Below the pieces are notes generated by a model. The model saw nothing but the letters and a program-made list of their open reading frames with translations. It made no database searches and had not been told where the DNA came from. A DNA stretch of 64,000 nt. Source: Pseudopedobacter alpinus. Lineage in GTDB: Bacteria; Bacteroidota; Bacteroidia; Sphingobacteriales; Sphingobacteriaceae. The DNA lies in NCBI RefSeq assembly GCF_042684645.1, contig NZ_JBHULV010000016.1:1-64000 (forward strand), in the 5' to 3' direction. Below are positions 51,817-59,857 of the stretch, piece after piece. Positions within the stretch are counted from its first letter, which is position 1. Every line of letters starts with the position of its first letter. The position numbers and the translations under genes are program-made.

Positions 51817-52440
51817 ATGAAAAAAACAATTATCACACTTAGTATAGTATGCTTTGCTATAGGTTATTCTTTCGGACAATTAAAAGGAGACAATTTTATT
51901 GGGCTAAATTTTGGAACTCAAAAAATTAATTTAGAGAGCAATCAACAAACCAATGAAATTGGCTATAATTATTTTGGGATAAATTATAGTCATTTTGTAA
52001 ATGACAACAGAAGGTTAAACTTTGGTGTCGCTTATAATCAAAATAAAAGTTCATATAACTCAAATAATACTGACATCAAAGATGATATAAAGGGTTATAG
52101 TTTTAGTGTTGGATATGGAATGTTGTTTCCATTACTAAAAAACTTCTATGCAGAGTTAACTCCCAATTTATATTATTCTTTCCAAGAAAGTGGACTACAA
52201 AGCAGTTCTGATACAAAAATTAATGTATATGCTGCTAACATCAACGGAGGAATTTTGTGGGTACCCTTTAAACATTTTGGCATTAGCGCAAATTTAGCTT
52301 CATTGAGTTTAAGTTATAATAAAAATAAAACTATTGAAAATTTTAATAATCAAGAAAATATTAGCGAATCCAGTACATTCTCATTTAATAATCAAGGGAG
52401 TTTACAAAATCAAAGCTTCAGTATTTTCTACAAATTTTAA
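51817..52440 (+). CDS. Outer-membrane beta-barrel protein
   Basis: The 207-residue protein has a signal peptide (MKKTIITLSIVCFAIGYSFGQ) and about eight amphipathic strands (FIGLNFGTQKI, NYFGINYSHFV, RRLNFGVAYNQN, YSFSVGYGMLFPL), ending in FSIFYKF with a terminal Phe. It is an OmpA-like small barrel (PF13568 or similar) of unknown function. The frame extends to 51760, but ATG 51817 gives the signal peptide at the true N-terminus. Confidence 0.78.
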   Translation: MKKTIITLSIVCFAIGYSFGQLKGDNFIGLNFGTQKINLESNQQTNEIGYNYFGINYSHFVNDNRRLNFGVAYNQNKSSYNSNNTDIKDDIKGYSFSVGYGMLFPLLKNFYAELTPNLYYSFQESGLQSSSDTKINVYAANINGGILWVPFKHFGISANLASLSLSYNKNKTIENFNNQENISESSTFSFNNQGSLQNQSFSIFYKF

Positions 52441-52479
52441 TATTATAACGTAATGCTATTGCAAGATTGTAATTATCTA

Positions 52480-52511
52480 TTTGTGATAGTTAAGCATTGG
52501 TCTTATATTTG
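52480..52511 (+). promoter_or_regulatory. Promoter of trxA
   Basis: TTTG (52480-52483), 20 bases, TATATTTG (52504-52511): the Bacteroidota -33/-7 arrangement, with a leader of about 22 nt. Confidence 0.65.
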
Positions 52512-52538
52512 ATTCACTCAATATAAAAATTATATATC

Positions 52539-52859
52539 ATGGCATTAGAAATAACAGATGCTAACTTTGAAGAGTTAGTTTTAAAATCAGATAAACCAGT
52601 ATTGGTAGATTTTTGGGCAGAATGGTGTGGACCATGTCGTATGGTTGGCCCAGTGGTAGAAGAATTAGCTAAAGAATATGATGGCAAAGCTGTTATAGGG
52701 AAAGTTAATGTTGACCATAACCCAGAAATTTCTGTGAAATTTGGAATAAGAAATATTCCTGCTTTATTATTTTTTAAAGGTGGCGAAATTGTTGACAAAC
52801 AAATTGGTGCTGTGCCAAAATCAGTTTTAGCTGGTAAATTGGATGCTCAAATAGCATAA
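52539..52859 (+). CDS. trxA: Thioredoxin
   Basis: The 106-residue protein has the active site WAEWCGPCRM (about 28-37) and the cis-Pro region NIPALLFFKGG (about 73-83). It is a normal cytoplasmic thioredoxin, a disulfide reductant that could also serve the APS reductase encoded at 11882. It has its own promoter and terminator. Confidence 0.96.
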   Translation: MALEITDANFEELVLKSDKPVLVDFWAEWCGPCRMVGPVVEELAKEYDGKAVIGKVNVDHNPEISVKFGIRNIPALLFFKGGEIVDKQIGAVPKSVLAGKLDAQIA

Positions 52860-52879
52860 CAATCATATTTCTTTATTTA

Positions 52880-52916
52880 AAAAGGTCTTTTTGTACAAAA
52901 AGACCTTTTCTTTTTT
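52880..52916 (+). terminator. Terminator after trxA (perfect palindrome)
   Basis: A 30-bp self-complementary sequence (half-site AAAAGGTCTTTTTGT) followed by a T run. Confidence 0.88.
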
Positions 52917-53007
52917 AAAAATTTAACACCTTTTAACGTTTAAAAAAGCTAAAGCATTAGGATACTTTTGATGAATCCCTATATTTGCGTAAATCATAAA
53001 AATAAAA

Positions 53008-53607
53008 ATGAATAAGTTAAGCTCTAAAATTGTAAAAGCAACAGCCGGAATGGCGTTTATGGTAGCAGTGGTTGCTTGTAATAAGCCAGAAACAAAATCA
53101 ACAGAAACCAAAGAAGGTGCAAAAGTAGAAGTAGCTAATGATGCTACAATTGTGTATGTAAATTCTGATTCTCTTTTAAATAATTACGAATATTTTAAAG
53201 AAATTAAAGGAAAGTTTGAAGGAAAGTCTAAAAAAGCAGAAGCTGATTTAAAAGATAAAGGTGCTGCTTTTCAGCGTGAAGTTGCTGCATACCAACAAGG
53301 TGCAAACACCATGAGTGCCGATCAAAGACAACAAACAGAACAACGTTTAGCTCGTAAACAACAAGAATTACAAACTTATCAGCAAAATGCAGGTGCATCT
53401 TTACAAAACGAAGAAGCAACAGAAAATGAAAAACTGTATGATAAAGTTGCTGAGTACTTGAAAAAACACGCAAAAGACAAAGGTTATAAAATGGTTTTAA
53501 CTTACTCTAAAGGTAATAGTGCTATTTTATTTGCTGATGAAAGTTTAGATGTTACTAAAGACGTTATCAAAGGCTTAAATGAAGCTTACAAAAGCGACAA
53601 AAAATAA
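53008..53607 (+). CDS. OmpH/Skp-like periplasmic chaperone, lipoprotein
   Basis: The 199-residue protein has a lipoprotein signal (MAFMVAVVAC, Cys near residue 24). An OmpH/Skp domain follows, with IVYVNSDSLLNNYEYFKEIKGKF, long coiled-coil helices rich in Lys/Glu/Gln (about 60-145) and AKDKGYKMVLTYSKGNSAILFADESLDVT. It should bind unfolded outer-membrane proteins in the periplasm. Being a lipoprotein is a variation on soluble Skp. A -7 box TATATTTG lies at 52980-52987. Confidence 0.88.
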   Translation: MNKLSSKIVKATAGMAFMVAVVACNKPETKSTETKEGAKVEVANDATIVYVNSDSLLNNYEYFKEIKGKFEGKSKKAEADLKDKGAAFQREVAAYQQGANTMSADQRQQTEQRLARKQQELQTYQQNAGASLQNEEATENEKLYDKVAEYLKKHAKDKGYKMVLTYSKGNSAILFADESLDVTKDVIKGLNEAYKSDKK

Positions 53608-53630
53608 TTTTTAAAATAAATAATTTTGAT

Positions 53631-53658
53631 AAGGCTCGGCATTTGTTGAGCCTTTTTT
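53631..53658 (+). terminator. Terminator after the OmpH-like gene
   Basis: Stem AAGGCTC with GAGCCTT, a ten-base loop and a T run; it ends 12 bases before the next start codon. Confidence 0.8.
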
Positions 53659-53670
53659 ATGATAAAATAA

Positions 53671-54144
53671 ATGGAAAATCACGAAGAATTTATGAGAGAA
53701 GCCATTGCGCTCTCTAAACAAAATGTAGAAAAAGGTTTAGGTGGCCCATTTGGTGCTGTAATAGTAAAAGACGGAAAGATTGTTGCTAAAAGCGCAAATA
53801 CGGTTACTACAACTAACGACCCTACTGCACATGCAGAAGTTGCAACCATACGTTTAGCTTGTAAAGAATTAAATACTTTTACTTTAGAAGGTTGTGTAAT
53901 TTACACCAGTTGCGAGCCTTGCCCAATGTGTTTAGGTGCAATTTACTGGGCCAGATTAGATAAAATGTACTATGGGAACACTAAAACAGATGCCGCAGTA
54001 ATTGGTTTTGATGATGCCTTTATTTATGAAGAATTAGATTTAAAACCCGAAGACCGCAAATTAAAAGCAGAACAGTTGTTAAATAACGAAGCCCTAGAAG
54101 CTTTTAAAATGTGGGATATTGCCGAAGGGAGAGTAGATTATTAG
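53671..54144 (+). CDS. guaD: Guanine deaminase (cytidine deaminase fold)
   Basis: The 157-residue protein has the zinc motifs HAEV (about 51-54) and CEPCPMC (about 78-84) and the GuaD-type tail AAVIGFDDAFIYEELDLKPEDRK..MWDIAEGRVDY. It converts guanine to xanthine. tRNA adenosine deaminase (TadA) has similar motifs, but the C-terminal region favours guanine deaminase. Confidence 0.85.
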   Translation: MENHEEFMREAIALSKQNVEKGLGGPFGAVIVKDGKIVAKSANTVTTTNDPTAHAEVATIRLACKELNTFTLEGCVIYTSCEPCPMCLGAIYWARLDKMYYGNTKTDAAVIGFDDAFIYEELDLKPEDRKLKAEQLLNNEALEAFKMWDIAEGRVDY

Positions 54145-54358
54145 AAACGCAGAAAGCTTAAAGTTTAAAGCTAAAGGCATTTGTGGATAGGATCTTGATA
54201 CTTACTAAAAATCAATACTATATATAGGTTCTTAATACTAAATACCTATCAATCATTAAAAGCAATCCGATAAGTTCTTGATACTTGATACTAAATACTC
54301 TCAAAGTAAACTAATAGGTTCTTGATACTTGATACTAAATACTCGATACTTACAAAAC
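54145..54358. repeat. Degenerate word repeat (CTTGATACTTGATACT type)
   Basis: An exact 27-base unit (starting GTTCTTGATACTTGATACTA) occurs at 54274-54300 and 54318-54344. Looser copies stand at about 54191 (GATCTTGATACTTACTA) and 54228 (GGTTCTTAATACTAAATAC). It is non-coding and fills almost all of the gap. Confidence 0.75.
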
Positions 54359-55336
54359 ATGGAAAAAATAACTTGGGGAATATTAGGCTGTGGCGATGTT
54401 ACTGAGGTAAAAAGTGGCCCCGCTTTTAACAAAGTACGAAATTCTAAAATTGAAGCAGTAATGCGTAGAGATGCGGATAAAGCCAAAGATTATGCAAACA
54501 GACATCATATTGATAAATGGCATAATAACGCTGATGAATTAATTAACGATGAAAATATCAACGCTATTTATATAGCAACACCTCCTGCACCACATAAAGA
54601 TTATGCAATACAAGCACTTAAAGCCGGCAAACATGTTTACATAGAAAAACCAGTTACCTTAACCAGTGCCGAATGCGAAACAATTATTGAAGTAGAGAAA
54701 GCCTCAAAAAATAAAGTTACCGTAGCGCATTACCGCCGGGCACAACCTCTATTTATTAAGCTTAAAGAATTAATTGACGATAAAGTTATTGGAGATATTA
54801 GAATCATCGACCTTAAATTATTTCAAAAACCAGATTCTGAAGCGATTGCAAAAACTGATGAAAATTGGAGAATAAACCCTGAAATTTCTGGTGGAGGCTT
54901 GTTTTTTGATTTAGCACCTCATCAATTGGATATTTTGGTTCATATTTTTGGAGAACCTTTGCAGTACCACGGTTTTTCTAAAAACCAAAGCAAGCAAAAC
55001 AATGTAGCTGATATTACTGTTGGGCAAATTGCTTTTAAAGATGACGTAATTTTTAATGGAGTTTGGTGTTTCAACAGTCAACCAGATAATGAAGTAGAGC
55101 AATGCGAATTTATTGGCAGCAAAGGAAAAATCACACTTTCCTTTTTTAATGGTTTGTTAAGCTTAACTAAAAATGGTAAAACTGTGAATTTCAACTACCC
55201 TCCTATGCAGCATGTACAACAGCATTTGATTGAAAAAACGGTAAATTACTTTTTAGGAGAAGAGGAAAATCCTTGTTCTTTACAAGATGCTTTAATAAGT
55301 TTGAAAGTGATGGAGGTTTTTGGGGAGATTAGGTAA
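54359..55336 (+). CDS. Gfo/Idh/MocA family oxidoreductase
   Basis: The 325-residue protein has the NAD(P)-binding start TWGILGCGDVTEVKSGPAF, the family motif GKHVYIEKPVTLT (about 92-104, catalytic Lys) and the C-terminal alpha/beta domain with GGGLFFDLAPHQLDIL. It oxidises or reduces a sugar-like substrate; which one is not predictable. ATG 54359 is used; the frame is open 30 bases further, into the repeat. No partner gene is adjacent. Confidence 0.9.
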   Translation: MEKITWGILGCGDVTEVKSGPAFNKVRNSKIEAVMRRDADKAKDYANRHHIDKWHNNADELINDENINAIYIATPPAPHKDYAIQALKAGKHVYIEKPVTLTSAECETIIEVEKASKNKVTVAHYRRAQPLFIKLKELIDDKVIGDIRIIDLKLFQKPDSEAIAKTDENWRINPEISGGGLFFDLAPHQLDILVHIFGEPLQYHGFSKNQSKQNNVADITVGQIAFKDDVIFNGVWCFNSQPDNEVEQCEFIGSKGKITLSFFNGLLSLTKNGKTVNFNYPPMQHVQQHLIEKTVNYFLGEEENPCSLQDALISLKVMEVFGEIR

Positions 55337-55512
55337 TTAGTTCATTTAGTCATTGGTTCATTAGGCTTGTCTTGGTGGATTATATTTGTTCATTGATCTT
55401 ATCTCTGCTTTAAGTGTCAGAAAGAATCACTTAAACTTAATAAGCTTTCTAGAAAATGGAATTAAATCACACTTAAATCTCTTTAAAAATTTTAAGACAA
55501 AAAAAGATTTAA

Positions 55513-55709
55513 ATGAATTGGATATATTTTTTTGTAGGTATCGGATTTCTTACTGCAGGATATTTAATTTATCAAGGAATAAAAAATGGATTTGCATCTA
55601 AAAAGACTAATTGGAGCGGACCAATATTACCATTATATGTACAAGTTTGGGGCGCATTTACTTTATAATTAGTGGAATTGTATTCTTATTCAAATTTTTT
55701 TCTCAATAA
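55513..55709 (+). pseudogene. Small two-segment membrane protein with an apparent one-base deletion
   Basis: Frame 1 from ATG 55513 reads NWIYFFVGIGFLTAGYLIYQG..WSGPILPLYVQVWGAFTL and stops at 55666-55668 (51 residues, one membrane segment). In the -1 frame the codons run on as IISGIVFLFKFFSQ to a stop at 55707-55709, making a second membrane segment. An undamaged gene of about 65 codons with two segments is the simplest reading; one base is missing near 55663-55666. I do not recognise the family. Confidence 0.5.
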
Positions 55710-55740
55710 ATTTAGTTAGAAAATCACCTTTCTATATGCT

Positions 55741-55826
55741 TAAGGGATAGCAGCGAAATTCCTTTATTAGCTTTTGGCTAATAAAGATTGTAGCGAATAG
55801 CCCGACCCGCTTTTTTGCGGGTTACA
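55741..55826. repeat. REP-like intergenic element, copy 1
   Basis: Order: GGGATAGCAGCGAAATT, hairpin TTTATTAGC/GCTAATAAA, TGTAGCGAATAGCCCG, hairpin ACCCGC/GCGGGT. Read on the other strand, 60486-60572 has the same order of parts (GGGATAGTAGCGGATA, TAGCC/GGCTA, GAGCGGAAAGCCCG). It is GC-richer than its surroundings and resembles intergenic repeats common in Sphingobacteriaceae. Confidence 0.65.
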
Positions 55827-55849
55827 CCCAAAACAAACCACGACTTAAA

Positions 55850-55879
55850 ACTTACAACCTATAACTTAAAACCCAAAAA
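55850..55879. repeat. ACTTACAACCT word repeat, copy 1
   Basis: A 30-base unit matching 57216-57244 apart from one substitution and one base of length (ACTTACAACCT(A/T)TAACTTA core). It lies directly before the end of the S4-domain gene. Confidence 0.6.
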
Positions 55880-55881
55880 AC

Positions 55882-56283
55882 CTACTCCTCTTCCTCCACG
55901 TCAAAAAAACTATCGCTTAAATCGTCAATATCTCTTCTGTCTTTTTTTGTAGGTCTTCCAGTACCAGCATCTCTTTGTAAATGCGGAGATTGAAACATGG
56001 ATTTATATTTGGCAGTTTCTTCCGGTGGTGTTAAATCGGCGTAAGCTAAAACAGCTTTTTTTGCATCAACACGAGTGTAAAGCAAGTCTAAAACTTTAAT
56101 TGTTTTTTTCTCTACAGCTTTTGAAACTTGAAAAACCTCGCCAATTTTAACTTCGTAACTGGCTTTTATGTTAGTTCCTTCTTTTTTTACACGCCCAGCC
56201 CGACAAGCATCTGTTGCTAAAGACCTAGTTTTAAATAGTCTGATAGACCATAAATATTTATCAATTCTTAATTTCTCTGCCAT
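55882..56283 (-). CDS. RNA-binding S4 domain protein (HslR-like)
   Basis: The 133-residue protein has an N-terminal S4 domain (KLRIDKYLWSIRLFKTRSLATDACRAGRVKKEG, about 4-36) and a basic then acidic tail (RPTKKDRRDIDD, ending in a run of Glu). HslR proteins bind stalled 50S subunits carrying peptidyl-tRNA. The frame is open to 56346, but ATG 56283 matches the family start. It is divergent from dapD. Confidence 0.85.
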   Translation of the reverse strand: MAEKLRIDKYLWSIRLFKTRSLATDACRAGRVKKEGTNIKASYEVKIGEVFQVSKAVEKKTIKVLDLLYTRVDAKKAVLAYADLTPPEETAKYKSMFQSPHLQRDAGTGRPTKKDRRDIDDLSDSFFDVEEEE

Positions 56284-56358
56284 TTTAGTCAAAAATAAAG
56301 CAATTACTGAGTAATCGTAAAAAAAACCCTTATTTTCGCTTTTCAAAATAAAATTACA

Positions 56359-57177
56359 ATGATAGCCGAATTAAAAAAAGCCGTAGAAGAAGCATGGGAT
56401 GATAGAAACCTGCTAAATTTTAAAGAATATAGAGATGCCATAGAACGTGTTATTTACCGATTAGATATTGGCGAATTTAGAGTTGCAGAGCCAATTGGTA
56501 GCACTTGGCATGTAAACGAATGGATTAAAAAAGCAGTAGTTCTGTATTTTCCTATTCGCGAGATGGAAGAAATTAAAGTTGGACCTTTTGTGTTTCATGA
56601 TAAAATGAAACTAAAAACCGACTATAAAGAAAAAGGCGTACGTGTAGTACCTCATGCTATTGCAAGATACGGTGCTCACCTTGCAAAGGGTGTAATTATG
56701 ATGCCTTCTTATGTAAACATTGGTGCTTTTGTTGATGAAGGTACAATGGTGGATACTTGGGCAACTGTTGGTTCTTGTGCGCAAATTGGTAAAAATGTGC
56801 ATTTGAGTGGTGGTGTTGGCATTGGTGGTGTTTTAGAGCCCCTACAAGCTGCTCCGGTTATTATAGAAGATGGTTGCTTTATAGGGTCAAGAGCGATTGT
56901 TGTTGAAGGTGTAAGGTTAGAAAAAGAGGTTGTTTTAGGTGCAAATGTGGTTTTAACAGCCTCAACTAAAATTATTGATGTAACAGGACCAGAACCAGTA
57001 GAATATAAAATGGTTGTTCCAGAACGTTCTGTAGTAATCCCTGGTTCTTATACTAAAAAATTCCCAGCAGGCGAATTTCAAGTTCCTTGCGCTTTAATTA
57101 TTGGTAAAAGAAAAGAATCAACCGATAAAAAGACTTCGCTAAACGAAGCTTTAAGAGAGCATAATGTAGCTGTTTAA
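56359..57177 (+). CDS. dapD: 2,3,4,5-Tetrahydropyridine-2,6-dicarboxylate N-succinyltransferase
   Basis: The 272-residue protein has a helical N-terminus, the DapD core VRVVPHAIARYGAHLAKGVIMMPSYVNIGAFVDEGTMVDTW, and left-handed beta-helix hexapeptide repeats (GKNVHLSGGVGIGGVLEPLQ). It acts in the succinylase branch of diaminopimelate and lysine synthesis. It is normal in length. Confidence 0.95.
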   Translation: MIAELKKAVEEAWDDRNLLNFKEYRDAIERVIYRLDIGEFRVAEPIGSTWHVNEWIKKAVVLYFPIREMEEIKVGPFVFHDKMKLKTDYKEKGVRVVPHAIARYGAHLAKGVIMMPSYVNIGAFVDEGTMVDTWATVGSCAQIGKNVHLSGGVGIGGVLEPLQAAPVIIEDGCFIGSRAIVVEGVRLEKEVVLGANVVLTASTKIIDVTGPEPVEYKMVVPERSVVIPGSYTKKFPAGEFQVPCALIIGKRKESTDKKTSLNEALREHNVAV

Positions 57178-57192
57178 TTAGGTTGTAAATGA

Positions 57193-57244
57193 TAAGTTAA
57201 AGGTTGTTAGTAAATACTTACAACCTTTAACTTAAAACCAAAAA
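57193..57244. repeat. 42-bp palindrome overlapping ACTTACAACCT word repeat, copy 2
   Basis: TAAGTTAAAGGTTGT (57193-57207) is the exact complement of 57220-57234. The inner bases AGTA and TACT also pair, leaving only one T-T mismatch and an AA centre. The right half belongs to the 29-base word repeat at 57216-57244, also found at 55850-55879. It is non-coding, between dapD and tsaC. Confidence 0.75.
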
Positions 57245-57304
57245 CTTACAGCTTAAAAAACATAAAAATAGTGTTCAACACTAAATCATAGATATTAAAT
57301 CCAC

Positions 57305-57871
57305 ATGTTAAAAGAAGAAATAAATAAAGCTTTTGAAGTTTTAAAACAAGGTGGTTTAATTTTATATCCTACAGATACAGTTTGGGGTATTGGTTGCGAT
57401 GCTACAAATGCAGAAGCGGTTGCCAAAGTTTATGCTCTAAAAAACCGTGAAGACAGCAAAAGCTTAATTATTTTGTTAGATACCGATAATAAATTACAAA
57501 GCTATGTTTCCGAAATTCCTGATGTGGCTTATGATTTAATTGAATATAGTGAAAAACCTTTGACTATCATTTATTCGGGAGCAAAAAACTTAGCCAGCAA
57601 CTTAATAAATGCAGACGGAAGTATTGGAATACGTATTGTAAAACATAATTTTTGTGAGCAATTAATTCAGCGTTTTCGCAAACCTATTGTTTCTACATCG
57701 GCAAACATAAGTGGCGAGGTAACACCAGCAAATTTTGGAGAAATAAGACAAGAAATAATTGATGGCGTTGATTACGTGGTTGATTTAGAACAAATGAGTT
57801 CAGAAAAAAAACAAGCTTCAACCATTATGAAACTTGAGCCAGATGGTAAATTTGCTTTTATAAGGAAGTAA
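57305..57871 (+). CDS. L-threonylcarbamoyladenylate synthase (Sua5/YrdC family)
   Basis: The 188-residue protein has LKQGGLILYPTDTVWGIGCDATN (about 12-34), KNREDSKSLIILLD, a KPLTIIYSG motif and PIVSTSANISGE. It makes the threonylcarbamoyl-AMP used for the t6A modification of tRNA. It is the short TsaC-like form without the Sua5 C-terminal domain. Confidence 0.92.
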   Translation: MLKEEINKAFEVLKQGGLILYPTDTVWGIGCDATNAEAVAKVYALKNREDSKSLIILLDTDNKLQSYVSEIPDVAYDLIEYSEKPLTIIYSGAKNLASNLINADGSIGIRIVKHNFCEQLIQRFRKPIVSTSANISGEVTPANFGEIRQEIIDGVDYVVDLEQMSSEKKQASTIMKLEPDGKFAFIRK

Positions 57872-57920
57872 TGCCTCTCACTATAATTAGATGTCGAAAC
57901 GCTAAACTAATTTTTAAGCA

Positions 57921-57953
57921 AAAAAATAACCATTGCTTTTGACAATGGTTATT
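57921..57953 (-). terminator. Terminator of the cold shock gene
   Basis: An 11-bp perfect stem (AATAACCATTG and complement), a seven-base loop and, read leftward, a T run. It also lies behind tsaC on the other strand. Confidence 0.8.
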
Positions 57954-57991
57954 AACGAATTTTAAATGATATATATTAATTCAACTGCTAA

Positions 57992-58183
57992 TTAAGCAAG
58001 TCTAACATTTACTGCATTTAATCCTTTTTTTCCGTCTTGTAAATCGAAAGTTACTTCGTCGTTTTCTCTAACGTCATCTACTAAACCTGAAACATGTGCA
58101 AAGTATTCTTTGTCTGTTCCGTCTTCTTTAATAAAACCAAATCCTTTGGTTGAATTGAAGAATTTTACTACTCCATTGTTCAT
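57992..58183 (-). CDS. Cold shock protein (CspA family)
   Basis: This 63-residue single-domain nucleic-acid chaperone has RNP1 KGFGFI (14-19) and RNP2-like YFAHVS (27-32). The 231-bp AT-rich region before it may carry a long leader, as is common for this family, but I see no defined cold box. Confidence 0.93.
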   Translation of the reverse strand: MNNGVVKFFNSTKGFGFIKEDGTDKEYFAHVSGLVDDVRENDEVTFDLQDGKKGLNAVNVRLA

Positions 58184-58366
58184 TATAATATTATTTAATT
58201 ATTACAAAGATAGCATATTATTTGGTTTAAACTAAAAATAAAAATAATTTAATTATTTAACGGCTAAATTAAAACTGTTTAATTTAAGTTTTAAAAATTA
58301 AAACAAAAATTAAACATCAGAAATTTAATATTGATTTCCTAAATGTTCATTTAAAGTATAAATATT

Positions 58367-58374
58367 TATATTTG
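58367..58374 (+). promoter_or_regulatory. -7 box TATATTTG of the CCA-adding enzyme gene
   Basis: An exact TAnnTTTG match 40 bases before the TTG start. Confidence 0.55.
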
Positions 58375-58414
58375 CCAAAAACAGCGAAAGCGGCTTCACA
58401 AATAACTCTGTAAT

Positions 58415-59815
58415 TTGAAACAACACCTCTCCCATCCGGTATTTAAAGTAATTTCTAAAATTGCTGCACAACAAAATGTTGATGCTTATGTTATTGGAGG
58501 TTTTGTTAGAGATATATTTTTAAGTCGCCCTTCAAAAGATGTTGACATTGTAGTTTTAGGCAATGGACCCAATTTCGCAACTGCGGTTGCCAAAGAGTTA
58601 AATACACAAGTAAACATTTTCAAAAGCTTTGGCACTGCAATGTTAAAGTATAAAGATTTGGAAGTAGAATTTGTTGGTGCAAGAAAAGAATCTTACAGAG
58701 CAGACTCAAGAAAACCAATTGTAGAGGATGGCACCTTGGAAGACGACCAAAAGCGAAGAGATTTTACAATAAATGCAATGGCTTTGCAGCTTAATCCGCA
58801 ATATTTTGGAGAATTATTGGATCCTTTTAATGGCATCAAACATCTCGAACAAAAAATCATCATCACGCCGTTAAACCCCGAAGAAACATTTTCTGACGAC
58901 CCTTTGCGCATGATGAGGGCTATTAGGTTTGCAACTCAACTCAATTTTGCAATTTGCGAGGAAGCAATTGATGCCATCAAAAAAAACAAAGAGCGTATAA
59001 ATATCGTTTCAAAAGAGCGTATTACTGATGAATTAAATAAAATTATTTTATCTCCTATACCTTCAATAGGGTTCAAATATCTTTTTGATACCGGCTTGTT
59101 AAAAATTATTTTCCCTTTAATGGATAACCTTTATGGTGTTGATTATATAAACGGGAAAGGACATAAAGATAATTTTTACCACACCATTGAGGTTTTAGAT
59201 AACCTTGCACAACATAGTGATGACCTTTGGTTACGCTGGGCTGCAATTTTGCATGATATTGCCAAACCGGCAACCAAACGTTTTGAAAAAAACCACGGAT
59301 GGACATTTCATGGCCACGAAGATAAAGGCGCCAGAATGGTACCCAAAATCTTTAACGATTTAAAATTGCCGCTTAATGAGAAAATGAAATTTGTACAAAA
59401 ACTGGTGCTGCTACACTTACGTCCCATTGTTTTGGCAAAAGAAATTGTTACAGATTCGGCCGTAAGGCGATTACTTTTTGAAGCAGGTGATGATATTGAA
59501 GCATTAATGCAGCTTTGCAATGCAGATGTAACTACAAAAAATGAGTACAAAATAAAGAAATATCGCAACAACTTTGAACTAGTAAAACAAAAGCTAAAAG
59601 ACGTTGAAGAAAAAGACCAAGTGCGCAATTGGCAACCTCCAATTAGTGGAGAAGACATTATGCAATCTTTTAATATTAAAGCCGGAAAAGAAGTAGGTAT
59701 TATAAAAAATCAAATTAGGGAAGCAATTTTAGATGGCGATATTAAAAACAACCGAGAAGAAGCCTTTAAGTTAATGGTTAAACTAGGTTCAGATTTAGGC
59801 TTGAAACTTGCTTAG
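58415..59815 (+). CDS. CCA tRNA nucleotidyltransferase with HD domain (TTG start)
   Basis: The 466-residue protein has the class II nucleotidyltransferase head (YVIGGFVRDIFLSRPSKDVDIVV, about 24-46), RRDFTINAMALQL, RMMRAIRFATQL and a C-terminal HD domain (HTIEVLDNLAQ..WAAILHDIAKP). It builds or repairs the CCA end of tRNAs. An in-frame stop at 58403-58405 excludes any earlier start, and the first Met is well inside the catalytic domain, so TTG 58415 must be the start. Confidence 0.92.
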   Translation: MKQHLSHPVFKVISKIAAQQNVDAYVIGGFVRDIFLSRPSKDVDIVVLGNGPNFATAVAKELNTQVNIFKSFGTAMLKYKDLEVEFVGARKESYRADSRKPIVEDGTLEDDQKRRDFTINAMALQLNPQYFGELLDPFNGIKHLEQKIIITPLNPEETFSDDPLRMMRAIRFATQLNFAICEEAIDAIKKNKERINIVSKERITDELNKIILSPIPSIGFKYLFDTGLLKIIFPLMDNLYGVDYINGKGHKDNFYHTIEVLDNLAQHSDDLWLRWAAILHDIAKPATKRFEKNHGWTFHGHEDKGARMVPKIFNDLKLPLNEKMKFVQKLVLLHLRPIVLAKEIVTDSAVRRLLFEAGDDIEALMQLCNADVTTKNEYKIKKYRNNFELVKQKLKDVEEKDQVRNWQPPISGEDIMQSFNIKAGKEVGIIKNQIREAILDGDIKNNREEAFKLMVKLGSDLGLKLA

Positions 59816-59857
59816 CTTTTATACAACAATTAACAATCAAAATATTATTTTTGCAGA

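Noticed and set aside
54191..54344. Direct repeats that could be taken for a small CRISPR array
   Set aside because: Units vary in length and sequence, spacers are 17 bases or overlap, and no cas gene is present.
55386..55601. 71-codon plus-strand frame next to the small membrane gene
   Set aside because: It overlaps the better-supported small membrane protein in another frame and shows no motif.
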